A stretch of 64,000 bases of DNA, from contig CM038704.1 in the NCBI GenBank assembly GCA_021613375.1, positions 31,062,582-31,126,581 on the forward strand, given 5' to 3'. Positions 1-10,789 of the stretch are shown here, piece by piece. The DNA comes from Megaleporinus macrocephalus (lineage: Eukaryota > Chordata > Actinopteri > Characiformes > Anostomidae). A program made the position numbers and the translations under genes. Numbering within the stretch: position 1 is the first letter of the stretch; each line of letters starts with the position of its first letter. The notes beneath the pieces are model-generated. The model saw nothing but the letters and a program-made list of their open reading frames with translations, was not told where the DNA came from and searched no databases.

Positions 1-1100
1 GAAAGGTTGGCAGACAACATCAGGGGGATTTACTGCAATGCCCATGAAAAGCAATAACTGATCATAAAAACATGATTTTGAAACTCAAAAGCAAAACAAA
101 AACAATGATGCTCCATAAAGGAAAGGCAGTCAGAAGGGCAGAGATATTCTACTGGGAGAGACAGTCTCAAATCCCATCTACAAGCAGCCGCAGATTCATA
201 AATGATTAAAGGCCACATCCTCTCTCTGTGTAGTGCAGGCCAAAAAATGGATGCAGAAGACGCCAACTTCCACAGTGTGAATAAACCCGACAGCTCTCAC
301 GTTTCACAGGAGACGTGCGGTTCCCCAAATTCTCGGCGTTTACCCGCTGAGGGGTTTGGTGGCAGCCCGCTGATGTGGGTGAATGAGGACTAAATGCATA
401 GCCGAGGTCCTCTTTAGCCTTTACAATAATGGCTCTTTCCCCCTCTTACCAGCTTCCCTTTAAAACAAAGCCCCTGTGCCCCTATCTGACCCCAGCATCC
501 TTCCCCTGTGTGTTTTTGCTGCCGGTAAATCTCTCAGCACACGACTGGCCCTCCATCTCGCAGGAGAATGGGAGGAAAGTGCTTGCGCCGCAGTGGTATG
601 TGTGTGCTAAATCAGAGTTTCTCTCTGTGGGTCCACAGAGCAAACTTTCACCTCTTGCCCCCGTTTTTCTCCCCCTCCCCGCTGCTCGGCTCTTGTGTAA
701 CGCAGAAAATACCTTGTGCCCGCCAACTTTGCGCCTGCTGTGTCCGGCCCTGTTTTTACTCCATGATGTTCATGACGGGTCAACAGCTCCAGCCGGCTGC
801 TCTGTTTGTTTGTGCATTTTGTGCCGCGCTGAGGCAGAGAGGGAATCTCGCAGAAGATGTCAGAATCTTGGCCTCGTGTAGGGCTTCTATTAACCAGACG
901 CTGACGAGGACCGAGCCACACGCGTTTCTCTTTCATGGAAACCACAGACCTAGGCCAAGATTCTGACATGATCTTCTTGGAGGTTTCGCAAATAGGGGTG
1001 TGACAAAAAAGTTTTGTTTGGTAGGCCTTTCTTTGCTTTCTGGTGAGAGATGTCTCTTTCTAGCCTCTAAAAGTGCTCTTTTGGGCTCTCCGAGGTGCAG
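1..1100 (+). other. IGFBP2 intron 1, 3' part
   Basis: This is the tail of the first IGFBP2 intron; exon 1 lies off the left edge. Reading frames of 100-150 codons between about 430 and 970 overlap on both strands, show no family motif and look like chance openings in a locally GC-richer stretch. No repeat family was recognised. The intron ends with a pyrimidine-rich run and the acceptor GTGCAG at 1095-1100. Confidence 0.7.
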
Positions 1101-1276
1101 GTGAGGTAGTGGAGCCTGTGGAAGTGGGCCAGACTGAGGTGCCTCCGATAAGAAAGCCCACTAAGGACAGCCTGTGGATCGGGTCTAAGGAGAGCGCTGT
1201 CATTCATCACCGTCAGCAGATGAAGACCAAGATGAAGCACAAAGGGGATGAGCCTAAAGTGCCACGTGCCAAACCG
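1101..1276 (+). CDS. igfbp2: IGFBP2 exon 2 (linker)
   Basis: This exon encodes the variable central linker, about [20 protein letters not shown] onward through a lysine-rich [10 protein letters not shown] segment to AKP. The donor is CCG|gtaagc at 1277, phase 0. I placed the acceptor after GTGCAG (1100), which gives a phase-1 junction like that of IGFBP5 intron 1. An alternative acceptor after TTCTAG (1063) is also open in frame but would give phase 0, so I rank it lower. The exon-3 side of the next junction agrees in phase. Confidence 0.88.
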
Positions 1277-4200
1277 GTAAGCAATGACTAAACGTGATGC
1301 AGTGATAAAGCTTATGAGCTCTGCAACGAAATGGGTTTGTTGATGAGGATGAAAACCCTACATATGGTTATTCTGAGCAAGTGAAACAAGCTGGGGTGAA
1401 GTCAGCTAAAATGGGCCATCGTGTAAAATAGGCCAGATAATTGTATCATAACCTTTTAAAATTTTAGAGCCAATCAGAATAACAGATCTTGGATAGTTGC
1501 TGGAACACTAGCTGACATGTAACCATAGTTTTGATTGGCCATAGGTTGCTATAGGTGGGCATGGTAGAATGTTTCATTAAGTATGTCAGAGAAATTTAGC
1601 ATGAAAAAGCAAATTTCACTCATCACTATTAAGGATGTTCTTATAAGTAAGCTTACCAGCGTCTCACATAAAACTGATGTTACATTGTTGCTAGAACACA
1701 TATAACAATAGTTTTGATTTAGCTGACTCCACCTTGTGTACACTGTAGATATAATGAATGGTTCTTAGGGGTGCATTCATAAAATTACACATACAAATGT
1801 AAGTGTTGTTTAGCACATTTAGCCCATTTTGTTCCAGAAGCCTTTACTTTGGGGGTCTAACACAGTCTCTTTTGGGGGAGATCTAAGGCCCTATACAACA
1901 CTGACCTCTTGTGGCACCATCTGCACATATCTGTTTTAATATTCAATATTTAATATAAGAATCTAAATGCTTCATACAAAAATAGGTTTTTGTGCAGTAT
2001 TTACCAAAAATGTTGAATATATAAGAATAAAGTGTTACTTTTAGAAAGATCTTAATAACATTTTAATATAATATAAATGCTTGGATGAAGGCCCTGAAGT
2101 TGGTTGCTGAATGCATCATGGTATGATTGCATTTTGCTGGCCAAATACTTTAGATTCATTAGGACCAGCCATTAAAGGCCATTTTTTAAAATGTGTGGAT
2201 AATTATATTTTAAGGATATGAGCAAAGGCATTGTTTGGTGTAAAACGCTCCATTCTAGATAATTTCTTCTTGACAGAACTGTTGACTATATAGTGTTAGG
2301 AACCAGACATGCATGTAATGGCTCTAACAGTTGCCTCACTAAAATACAGTCATATGCAAAGGTTGGGCACTTCTGGCAAATATTTTGTTGATTTTTAAAG
2401 AGAAAATAAATTACATATATAACATATTCTTTAACGGTATCACACTTTTGCACATTGCAAAACATAGTGTGTATGTTCTTTTGAAGTTTCTTTCCTTTCT
2501 AGAATGTACTCTATTAAATTATATAATTTAACCATATTTGCTCAAATGACTCCAATGACTTTTGCAAACGACTGTATGAAATGGTGACAAATAAAAATAG
2601 ACATTATTTTATGATAGCTTAGAAGTCTAAAACACATTTTAATACATTCAAGTCATAGAAACACTGTTCCATGGTAAAGTAGCACCCAAAGAAAAACCTT
2701 TTTCAGAGTTGTTTCAGACTTTCAGTACGTTTCTAACCAAGGAACCAGTTATGACTTTGTTTAGATCTCAAAGAATTGTACAGAAATGAAAAAAGTGGAA
2801 TTTCCCTTTGAGTGAGAGGCTGTTGATGTGTGCGGGTAAAGACGTGTCTAACCCTCTGAATCACTACGCACATCCAGCTTGCTAAGATGGAAGCTCAGCA
2901 GTGGTCCGTAATAAAGAGATTTGCTTAAATGAGGCACTGTTCATTGTAACGTTTACTAAAACTGCATTCACAACAAAATTCATAGTCCTTCTCTGTGTCT
3001 CATCTGATAGAAGCTTGTTTTGAGAGATTTGCGGGGATTTTCCAAAGATCAGTAGTAAGCTCTTGGGTGCCTGTGATTATTAGATCAGCATGAGACAATA
3101 GTGGTCCCTTGAGCAGTCTGATTGTTGGGTCACGTATTCCTAGGAAAGAGGGGAATGGCAAAACCAATGACATTTCTCAGTGAGACAAGTGGAAGTAGAT
3201 TCTCTTCCATTCACAGTGATGCATCTATTCTGTCATGTTCTCACCAGAAGGGATAGAAGCTTTGCTAAGTGTTTGCCTGCTACCTTCTGTCTGCTCTATC
3301 TTGTGGTAGAAATCATTATTCTCCTCCAAGCAATCTGAGGTTCTTGACAATACTGCAAGGCTTTTAACAGGAACTAGCTGGTCGTCCCTTCATAACTCTA
3401 TTCCGTGCTATACTATGCTAACGGCTCCTGTCATCTTCACACTGCATCAGAGAAGAAATGTATCTTTTTTTTCCCTCAATGAGCATAAGCAGAAGGCGTA
3501 CATTAAATGTCAGACCATCCTGTTTGAAAAAGTATGACTACAGCCTTTTTCTTTGTGTGTGTTAGAGTCAGTGTCAGCAGGAGCTGGACCAGGTGCTGGA
3601 GAGGATCTCCAAAATGCCCTTCAGAGATAACCGTGGCCCACTAGAGGACCTCTACTCTCTGCACATACCTAACTGTGACAAGAAGGGGCAGTATAACCCG
3701 AAACAGGTACTTTTCTCTTGAGGACAGCACCTTGTAGGCATAATGGAGTACTTCTTCAAAAACGTAATCCATTACAAATCACAAAGCACTTCTCTGAAAC
3801 TATAATCTGATTACATATTACTTGTCACTGGCTGTATCTTAACTGTACATTACTCTGTAAAACCAGGCTTTAAATTATGGGCAGGGAGTTGGGGGTTCCT
3901 CCTATAAGAGGAAATGTACCGCCCATAATAGAAACCACCTTAAACTTTGTGGGGGGGGGGTCTCATGGTATTTCCTTGAGGAACATGTGAATTTTCTGAC
4001 AAAATGCATAACCTCACACAAGGTGACCATTTCCTTTTATACTGTTTTACCACGCTTCATCTCTCGGATAAACTAACATAGCCTGAATAATAATACAGTC
4101 GTATAGTGTAGAGCACCAAACTGCACTGCTCTGGTTTAAAACTAAGGAATCACTTTTCAGCGTTTTCAAGTGTAATTTTTTATATTGATGCAGACATGAA

Positions 4201-5686
4201 GTTTTAGGCTCATTAGATTTCATAACTGAATCCAGCGCCAGTGGATCCTCCTGTCTTACAATACTCGTGTACCTACAGGGATAAACTTTACAAAAACTTT
4301 ACAAAAAACTTTTTATACTGTACAAATGGTATTCTTTAGTACATAGGTGACCTCATAATCACACTTTTCACCTCTGCCATAATTAGAACCCTGTGTAAAA
4401 CCCATACATGCTTGTACCAACTGGAAAGGAGAGAGGAAAACATAGTACCCAGTAATTTATTGAGGTTAGAAGGAAATAGCGAGCAACAGTAAACATTTAA
4501 GAAGGACTGTCTTTATTCCTTGCTTTGAAGCAAGACACAGCTAGTCTGGTGACTAAAAGTATGAATAACTGGATCATATGTAAATCTAGAAACTATTCAG
4601 AGGATGTGGTCCAAAAACATCTGGCTATAAATACTTTTCATAAATAAAATGTAGCCTACACAGCTGTTTCAGAATGAAAATGGAGAACTGCATAGATGAG
4701 GTTGAAACACTGTCTTCTTCAAAATAAGGATATATGAATTCCATAGGACTAGGCGATTTGAAAGATGATAGATAGTGTGAGTGTGCTACTCATATTCACA
4801 AGCAAAGCTGGCTGTCACAGGTAGCACACAGCATGTGTATTACATACAAGAACAGGTATGACAAATCTATAAAGGAAATGTATACTTTAAATCCATTGTG
4901 TGTAATTGATATTGCTCTGTTTAAGACATATGCAGAACACAGGTAACACATTTGAATGTCAGTAACTGTAATGTAACAGCTTTTGCATGAAAAGGTGTGA
5001 CTCTTTGTACTTTAATTACAACACTGATGTATTTTTGTATTTCAATCAATTTATGTCTATATAGGGAGTTTCTTTAATCACAGATACAGACAGCAGCAGC
5101 CAAGTTTAACTTCAACACAAGCTAATTTTTTTTTCAGCATTAATGTAAAAGAATACATGGCGAAAGAAGTAAGGCAGTTGTAGTGTGAGAAGAGACTGCA
5201 GAAGGGGAGAGAACTCTGTAAAAACAGAGGACAGAAGTTCTGGGTAGTTTTTGTTAGAAGTTAGAAGGCCAGACACCCCCCGCCCAAGGAACTGAGGAAA
5301 AATGCAAAAATTTGATGGACCACAAAAGATTCATAAAACATTAAAAACACACCACAACATGCTTAGAAGTCATACATAGCCATCGAATAAAGCTTTTCTC
5401 ACAACCACAGTGTTTTCATATATTCTGTTTTTCATATGATCATATTATTGTTTGAATATATGAAGATATGTAATGCCTGCAATGAACTCACATTAAATGA
5501 GTTGCTGTTGCGGATCCTGTGTTTCAGTGCAGGATGTCAGTGAACGGACACCGGGGTGAGTGCTGGTGTGTGAACCCTCACACAGGCAGATCCATCCCCA
5601 CCTCCCCGCTGGTGAGAGGGGACCCCAACTGCAGCCAGTATGTTGATACCCTAGAGGTAGAGCCCCAGCCGGTACCTCAAAACTAA
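1101..5686 (+). CDS. igfbp2: IGFBP2, exons 2-4 (3' part of gene; exon 1 outside window)
   Basis: Insulin-like growth factor binding protein 2 is a secreted carrier that binds IGF-I and IGF-II and limits their access to the IGF1 receptor. The window holds the linker exon and the two exons of the C-terminal thyroglobulin type-1 domain; the IGF-binding N-domain and signal peptide are on the missing exon 1. The joined exons (1101-1276, 3566-3706, 5528-5686) stay open to a single TAA at 5684. Diagnostic sequence includes [13 protein letters not shown] in the linker, [13 protein letters not shown] and [13 protein letters not shown] in exon 3, and CWCV plus RGD in exon 4. All six C-domain cysteines are present. 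The gene faces IGFBP5 tail to tail, the order known in other vertebrates. Whether it is the teleost 2a or 2b copy was not determined. Confidence 0.95.
1277..3565 (+). other. IGFBP2 intron 2
   Basis: A 2,289-bp intron with GTAAGC donor and GTTAG acceptor after a TG-rich pyrimidine run. It is AT-rich and has no coding signal. It carries one copy (about 2815-2935) of an interspersed repeat whose second copy lies at about 6870-6990. Confidence 0.9.
2815..2935 (+). repeat. Interspersed repeat, copy 1 of 2
   Basis: About 120 bp starting at GAGGCTGTTGATGTGTG and ending at AGAGATTTGCTTAAAT. It matches 6870-6990 closely, sharing GGCTGTTGATGTGTG, GGTAAAGA, CTGAATCACT, GCTAAGATGGAAGCTCAGC and GTAATAAAGAGATTTGC. 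The two copies differ mainly by a short insertion in the second. The source family was not recognised. Confidence 0.8.
3566..3706 (+). CDS. igfbp2: IGFBP2 exon 3 (start of thyroglobulin type-1 domain)
   Basis: A 141-bp, 47-codon exon, phase 0 on both sides. It begins [19 protein letters not shown] and ends with the LPNCD-type motif as [14 protein letters not shown], with the first two C-domain cysteines. The acceptor is GTGTTAG|AGTCAG. The donor is AAACAG|gtactt, which lacks G at +5. Length and phase match the conserved penultimate exon of IGFBP genes. Confidence 0.96.
3707..5527 (+). other. IGFBP2 intron 3
   Basis: An 1,821-bp AT-rich intron from GTACTT to GTTTCAG. Around 3755-3900 it has paired ATCCATTAC / ATCTGATTACA words of the sort seen in common teleost transposon relics; I could not define its ends. 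A run of about ten G lies near 3951-3961. I saw no coding sequence in the rest. Confidence 0.85.
5528..5686 (+). CDS. igfbp2: IGFBP2 exon 4 (C-terminal exon, CWCV and RGD)
   Basis: The last coding exon has 52 codons plus TAA at 5684-5686. It starts [20 protein letters not shown], with the thyroglobulin type-1 CWCV core and the last four C-domain cysteines. It also has RGD at 5615-5623 (VRGDPNC), the integrin-binding tripeptide known in IGFBP2 of other vertebrates. The C-terminus is acidic and proline-rich ([10 protein letters not shown]). The acceptor is GTTTCAG and the phase agrees with exon 3. Confidence 0.96.
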   Translation, partial: CRMSVNGHRGECWCVNPHTGRSIPTSPLVRGDPNCSQYVDTLEVEPQPVPQN

Positions 5687-7100
5687 ACCAGCTCTGAATC
5701 CAGAACACCTACCGCAATACCTACGCCAAGAGCCGAGGTCCAAGAGGACCCTGAAGAGTCAGTGTTTTTAACTCCTTAAACAAGCTACCAATATACTTTG
5801 TGGGTCTGTATGTCTGTGTATGTGATTTTTTTTTAATTATTATTATTTGTAGAAGTGGCATAATATGCAACATAACTTAAAGCAGCGTCAGTGTTTTTCA
5901 AGCTGGAGTGACTTAACAGAGTTACCTCCCAGTATATGATGGTAGGTTACTATGGGTGTTGCAGAAGACTTGACAGAAACATGCATGGAAGCTGTTTTTT
6001 ATCATTCCAGGTTTTAAAGGTTGATTCCACAGGAGGACTGTAAACTTACAGGCTCTCTTTCACATCCCTTAAATGGACAATGTGCAAATTTAATGTGCTA
6101 GAATGTATAGTTCTCTCTCTTTGGTGCTATTCTTCATATTTTATGATGTGCACCTGCCATAATGACTCACACTCTACTGGAAATGCTAACACAACGGTAT
6201 TTACAGTATGTGCAAGTAGGGCTGCAAGATATGGAAAAAATATATTGCAATAATATTGCTATTTTTGCAATTACTTAATTTGTTGGGTGAATATGGGAAT
6301 AGCAGGGCACAACACATTATATTTTTATATAAATAATTAGAATGATTAAATGATTAATGATTATTATTCTTACACAGGTAACACGTACATCTTCTACAAA
6401 TAACAATGTAAACTTGGTTTCAGGCACCTACCATTTGTGAACATTCCAGTTGAAAGTGCAATTGTTATAACTAACCCTATAGACAGGGTTAGTTGTAACA
6501 GAGTGAGGGGCAAGTTGCAACAGAGACGAGAAATGCCTGCAAACACTGTAAATTTAGTACAGTTTGTAGTTGTTTTTAATCAGACAGGCTTTCCAACCTA
6601 AATGCATGCAAATATTAAGTACTGTGCAAACATCAGCAACAAAACCTATATTCTTTCTAGTCAACACAGCCATTAAGTACAAGTTGTTCATTTTTCAGGA
6701 GATATCAATGAAAATATTAGGTATAAGAAAAGTCGATATAAATTAAGTGGAAAAAAACAATTAGATCAAGATATTAGAAAATAATAAAATTTACATTTTA
6801 TTTAAATTTAAAGAAGCTTCTGATGTTCTTAGCACAATAGACAGCTCACCCCAGAGTCCAAACTTATGAGAAAGGCTGTTGATGTGTGAGGGTAAAGATA
6901 TGTCCAACCTTCTGAATCACTCCATGCATATACACACACCCAGGTTGCTAAGATGGAAGCTCAGCTGTGGTCTGTAATAAAGAGATTTGCTTAAATCAAA
7001 TAAAGCTTCTGGTGTTCTTAGCACAATAGACTGCCTACCCCAGAGTCCAAACCTCAACATCACCAATTGTGTTTGACATTATTTAGATCATGAGAAATAA
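5687..7100 (+). other. IGFBP2 3' UTR and start of convergent spacer
   Basis: The sequence after the IGFBP2 stop is AT-rich with no open frame of note. The 3' UTR must start here, but I could not fix its end: AATAAA at about 6974 and nearby lies inside a transposed repeat and is not a safe polyadenylation site. Repeat copies occupy the region from about 6810. Confidence 0.5.
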
Positions 7101-7150
7101 AACCAACCTCCAAGACTGAACTTTGGAGGTAGAGAAGAATATGCATGGAA
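6810..7150 (+). mobile_element. Tc1-like transposase 3' remnant interrupted by a repeat (copy 2)
   Basis: Two near-identical stretches of about 52 bp (near 6810-6862 and 7000-7054, sharing GTTCTTAGCACAATAGAC and CCCAGAGTCCAAAC) flank a second copy of the 120-bp repeat seen at 2815-2935. The right side continues into degraded sequence resembling the C-terminal part of Tc1-like transposases (SP-x-L / W-LD-EK / QP-type words). Such words recur at 14.9-15.2, 43.4-43.5 and 52.2-52.4 kb. It has many stops and is not functional. Confidence 0.5.
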
Positions 7151-9650
7151 ATAGCTTTAAAAAACCCCAAAAGCAAGTCTCTAAAACAGATGCTGTAGTA
7201 ACGGCAGAGCATGGAGCTCTCACTGAGTTATGTACAGGCCTCAAATCGGTGCTATATTACAGTCCTCAATAGCGCAATGATTACAACAGCGTAGGTGTGA
7301 ATTCTGTGACATCTACACATCAGCAAATATAAAAACACTTATAATGAAAAATGTTACTTGTGCTTATGGTAGCAAAAAATGGTGGCGATTAAGAAATAGA
7401 GGCTTAGGGAGAAACAGTGTCTTAAGATATGTATTTCTGATTCTTGTTTTGCAGACAAAAACCTTGTGGGAATGCAAGGAGATAACCAAATCACGTTTTA
7501 CCACATATTAGGTTGTGCCCTGCTCTCCTCCACTTAATGACTAAACTAAACATTGGCTTATTTTTTCACCAAAAATATTTGTATTAACACTGATATGACT
7601 GGTCCAGCCAACCAGAAGAAGTAACCGGTTAGGATGCTAACACCACACGTAGATCACTTTTTTGAAGTTTTACTAAAAACATCATTTTCATATTGCAGTC
7701 TCATGGGATATCACTACCGCAGAGGCCAATAGCGTGACTATCATATAGAAACTAAATATTGTCCTGTCCCACTAAGCATTACAGTGCTTAGTGTTGTACA
7801 CTGTCTATGCTCTTCTGCAGTCAGTGGGCCATACATGACCCACTGATATAGTGCCTTACCATATGATTTAGACGGTGCTCTCTGATTTGATATTTCATAT
7901 CCTTTCCAACCCTATGGGGCTGCAGCGTCAAATCTGAGAACCACTTAGCTTTTCAACAGTATTTGTGGTAAGATACCATATGCAGTAGATTTACAGCTTT
8001 GTTGTAAACATACTAAGAAGACCTGTCCCGTGTTAGATTAGGCCAGACATGCCATTTTTAAGAACTCAAGTGGTGTAAAGTAGCTTTTTATGAAACAAGC
8101 ATATCAAGACAATTTAGCTCTTTATGAAATACGAATATCTATATAATATCCAACATCCTCCTAAGTTAAAGATGACCACCCCCAATGCACCTGACAAATA
8201 GTGGTCATTTCCAAGGAGAGAAAACCTAATAGATATCATGTTTTAAAATGGGCTATAATGCACAACTAATGGAGACAGCTAGGCCTGCTCACTAACTGGC
8301 GTAGCTCTGCATTGTGGAGTATAGGTGCACTTTCATGCTCATATTTCTTCTGTATCTAATGTACCATTTTCACAAGCTGTTTCCGACCCTGTGTTTTGAA
8401 TGTACAAGTATACAAAAGGAACAATGTTCAGTATTTCAAGAGCATGGTATCATTTGCAATATGACATTAAAATGGTTATTAACCTTTCTGTTCTGGTTCG
8501 TTTGTTCTCGACAAAGTCCCAACTATTTTTGCATTGTCGTATTGTCAGTGTTAGAAAATAAATTCTGAATAATGACAAACTACTGACCACACAGAAAAAC
8601 ACACCGATAACATTCAGGGTAGTAAAATGTGCACTATAAAATGTACTCTTATAGCACTGTAAATACATTGACATATATTGTTACCACATGCAGGCCCTTT
8701 TAATATATAAGAGAATATGAGCCAGAATATGAGAGACAAGTAGTTTCTTATATTTAATATTTATTGTTTTTTGAAAATGAGGACAACCGTTAACTTGAAT
8801 AAAATTCCTTTTTGGTTGAAAACTCTTTGGCCACAATTATCAAAGGTATTTGGAGAAAAACTTAAAATCTACCATGAACTACTTACTGAAGCTTGTGGAA
8901 ATAAGTTAATTCAGCTGTGACTACCACTGTAATTGTGTCCTTTCTACAGTAATACAGTATCCTTGCATTAGCATTTACAGAAAACGGAAAATTACAAAAA
9001 ATGGCATACAGCTGTATTGTGCTGCCTTCAGCAGGAAAGTATTGCGAGAATAGGGATTTGTTTGTAACATTAAAATGAAGCAATGCCTCTGTTGCAGCAG
9101 TTACACAGTAATGTCAGTGAGATTTCCCAGTTGGAAAACCAGAAAACCTACTTTTGATCATTATCTTTAAGGACAACAACCACATGGGGGCAGCCTAGGT
9201 TTTTTTTCATTTACTGACTCACTACCATCGGGCTTTCATAGGAAAAACTTATGAAGTATTTAGAACAAGCACTGCAAAGTTGATAATAAGGTTCATAAAT
9301 AAAATTCTCATGGGAAAAAAAATCTCAAAAATGATTCCAAGTAAGTTTATTAACTTAATATAAGTAATGATTAAGTCAATCATTATTGCTTTACATTTTT
9401 ACATATGACCAAAAATAGTTATTTTTTAAATTCTAAAAGACAGCAAAAACATTGTAAACAACAACTAGTAGTGATGGTTGAAGAAACAGTAAACAGGAAT
9501 GTCTTCCTTGGCTTATTCAACCAATTGCATATTGTGAAACTTAATAGAAATTACTGTTTAAGAGGTTAACCTTGTTAATTTTTATAGTCTAAGACAAAGT
9601 ATCAGACTGTCTTAATGTTAAGAAAATATTTAAGAATGTAGTTACTGAGC
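7150..9650. other. Convergent spacer, no gene seen
   Basis: About 2.5 kb of AT-rich sequence between the two convergent genes. The open frames are short (84 codons at most), overlap on opposite strands and match no family. I saw no RNA gene and no clear repeat. Confidence 0.6.
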
Positions 9651-9654
9651 ATTT

Positions 9655-9990
9655 ATTAGGTCCACTTGACATATAGGTGAACAAGGTGTAGTTGTACAAC
9701 TCTGGACTGCCCTCCATCTGTTTCCCTGCAAGCTTTGATATCCTTCTTCTATTGCTCTATTACAGAGCCGATTTATTTGGGTGGTGGATCATGGTGGGTT
9801 AATGTAGGTTGTACTGGTGTGAGTAGATCAGACATAGCAGTGCTGCTGGAGTTTTTAAACACTGTCACTGCTGGACTAAGAGTAGTCCACCAACCAAACC
9901 AACAGTGTTCTGTGGGCAGCATCCTGTGACCAACTACTAAAGGATGGCCAACAAAAACTGTGCACCTAGAGACGAGCTACTGTGGGAGGA
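9655..9990. repeat. Teleost interspersed repeat (copy A)
   Basis: The segment holds the words GTGTGAGTAGATCAGACA, GCAGTGCTGCTGGAG and TTTTTAAACACTGTCACTG, then GTAGTCCACCAACC and GGGCAGCATCCTGTGACC. I recognise this as a common fish interspersed element with internal palindromic symmetry. A second, inverted and more decayed copy is at about 33765-34090, where GGTTGGTGGACTATTCTCAG and CTCATACCAGCACAACA are seen. It abuts the retroelement remnant on its right. Confidence 0.65.
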
Positions 9991-10789
9991 GAGCTGATTT
10001 TGTTCTGATGCTACTGTTTGGTGTTGGCTGCAATTTGGCAATGCCAGGGGGCCTGAAGGGATTCTCTCTTCAGCTGTGGAAGGGTAGGTTCTAGATGGCC
10101 CAGAGGATGAGGGTGCTACTCCAATCCACTAAGTATTATGCTCACCTGATACATCACGTCTGGCCATGACTCTCAGCAGTCTATCCACTGGTGCTGGGTT
10201 TGTGTGTTCAGCTCTTCCAGCATTGACAGCTTTGCCCATAAAAAGCCACGGTGCCCTATACCTGACAATGCACCCCACTGGGCTTCACCAACAGACTCTG
10301 ACACAGCATATTGAACTTTTCCAGAGCTTGCAGCTTCCCTCAGAGCCGCACTGACAGGGAGCACTGACATTTGGCCTTGGATGTACCATAAACCACTGCA
10401 AACAGCTTCACTGGGGCCATCTCCTCAGGTCGAGCATGGCACTGGTGTTTCGCTTTCAGTCTAGAGGTAGCTCTCATAAATGTAGTAGCCTCACGGATGA
10501 GCCAGTGTCAGAAAGCTACGTTCTGTTCATACTGCATTTGACCCAAATACTGCAGCTGATCTTCCTGATTAGTTTCCATTTCCCCACCAGCTTAGATTTG
10601 CAGTGCAGGCTACACTATAACACATTCTGCGGCTACTCTGCACATTGTCACCCCCTCAAGCTCCTCTGTCATACAGTATTATGTTCTTACACATTTTCTT
10701 CCACACACACACTAACTAAGACCATCAGTCTTACCTCTATACGAACATGGCTGCAGCCTGCATTCTCTCCCAAAGTTTTCTCAATCTCT

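Noticed and set aside
429..969. Overlapping frames of 120-150 codons near the left edge
   Set aside because: They overlap on both strands with no domain and lie in IGFBP2 intron 1 in a locally GC-rich stretch.
6960..6985. AATAAA as the IGFBP2 polyadenylation signal
   Set aside because: It lies inside the interspersed repeat also found at 2815-2935, so its presence does not show that the transcript ends there.
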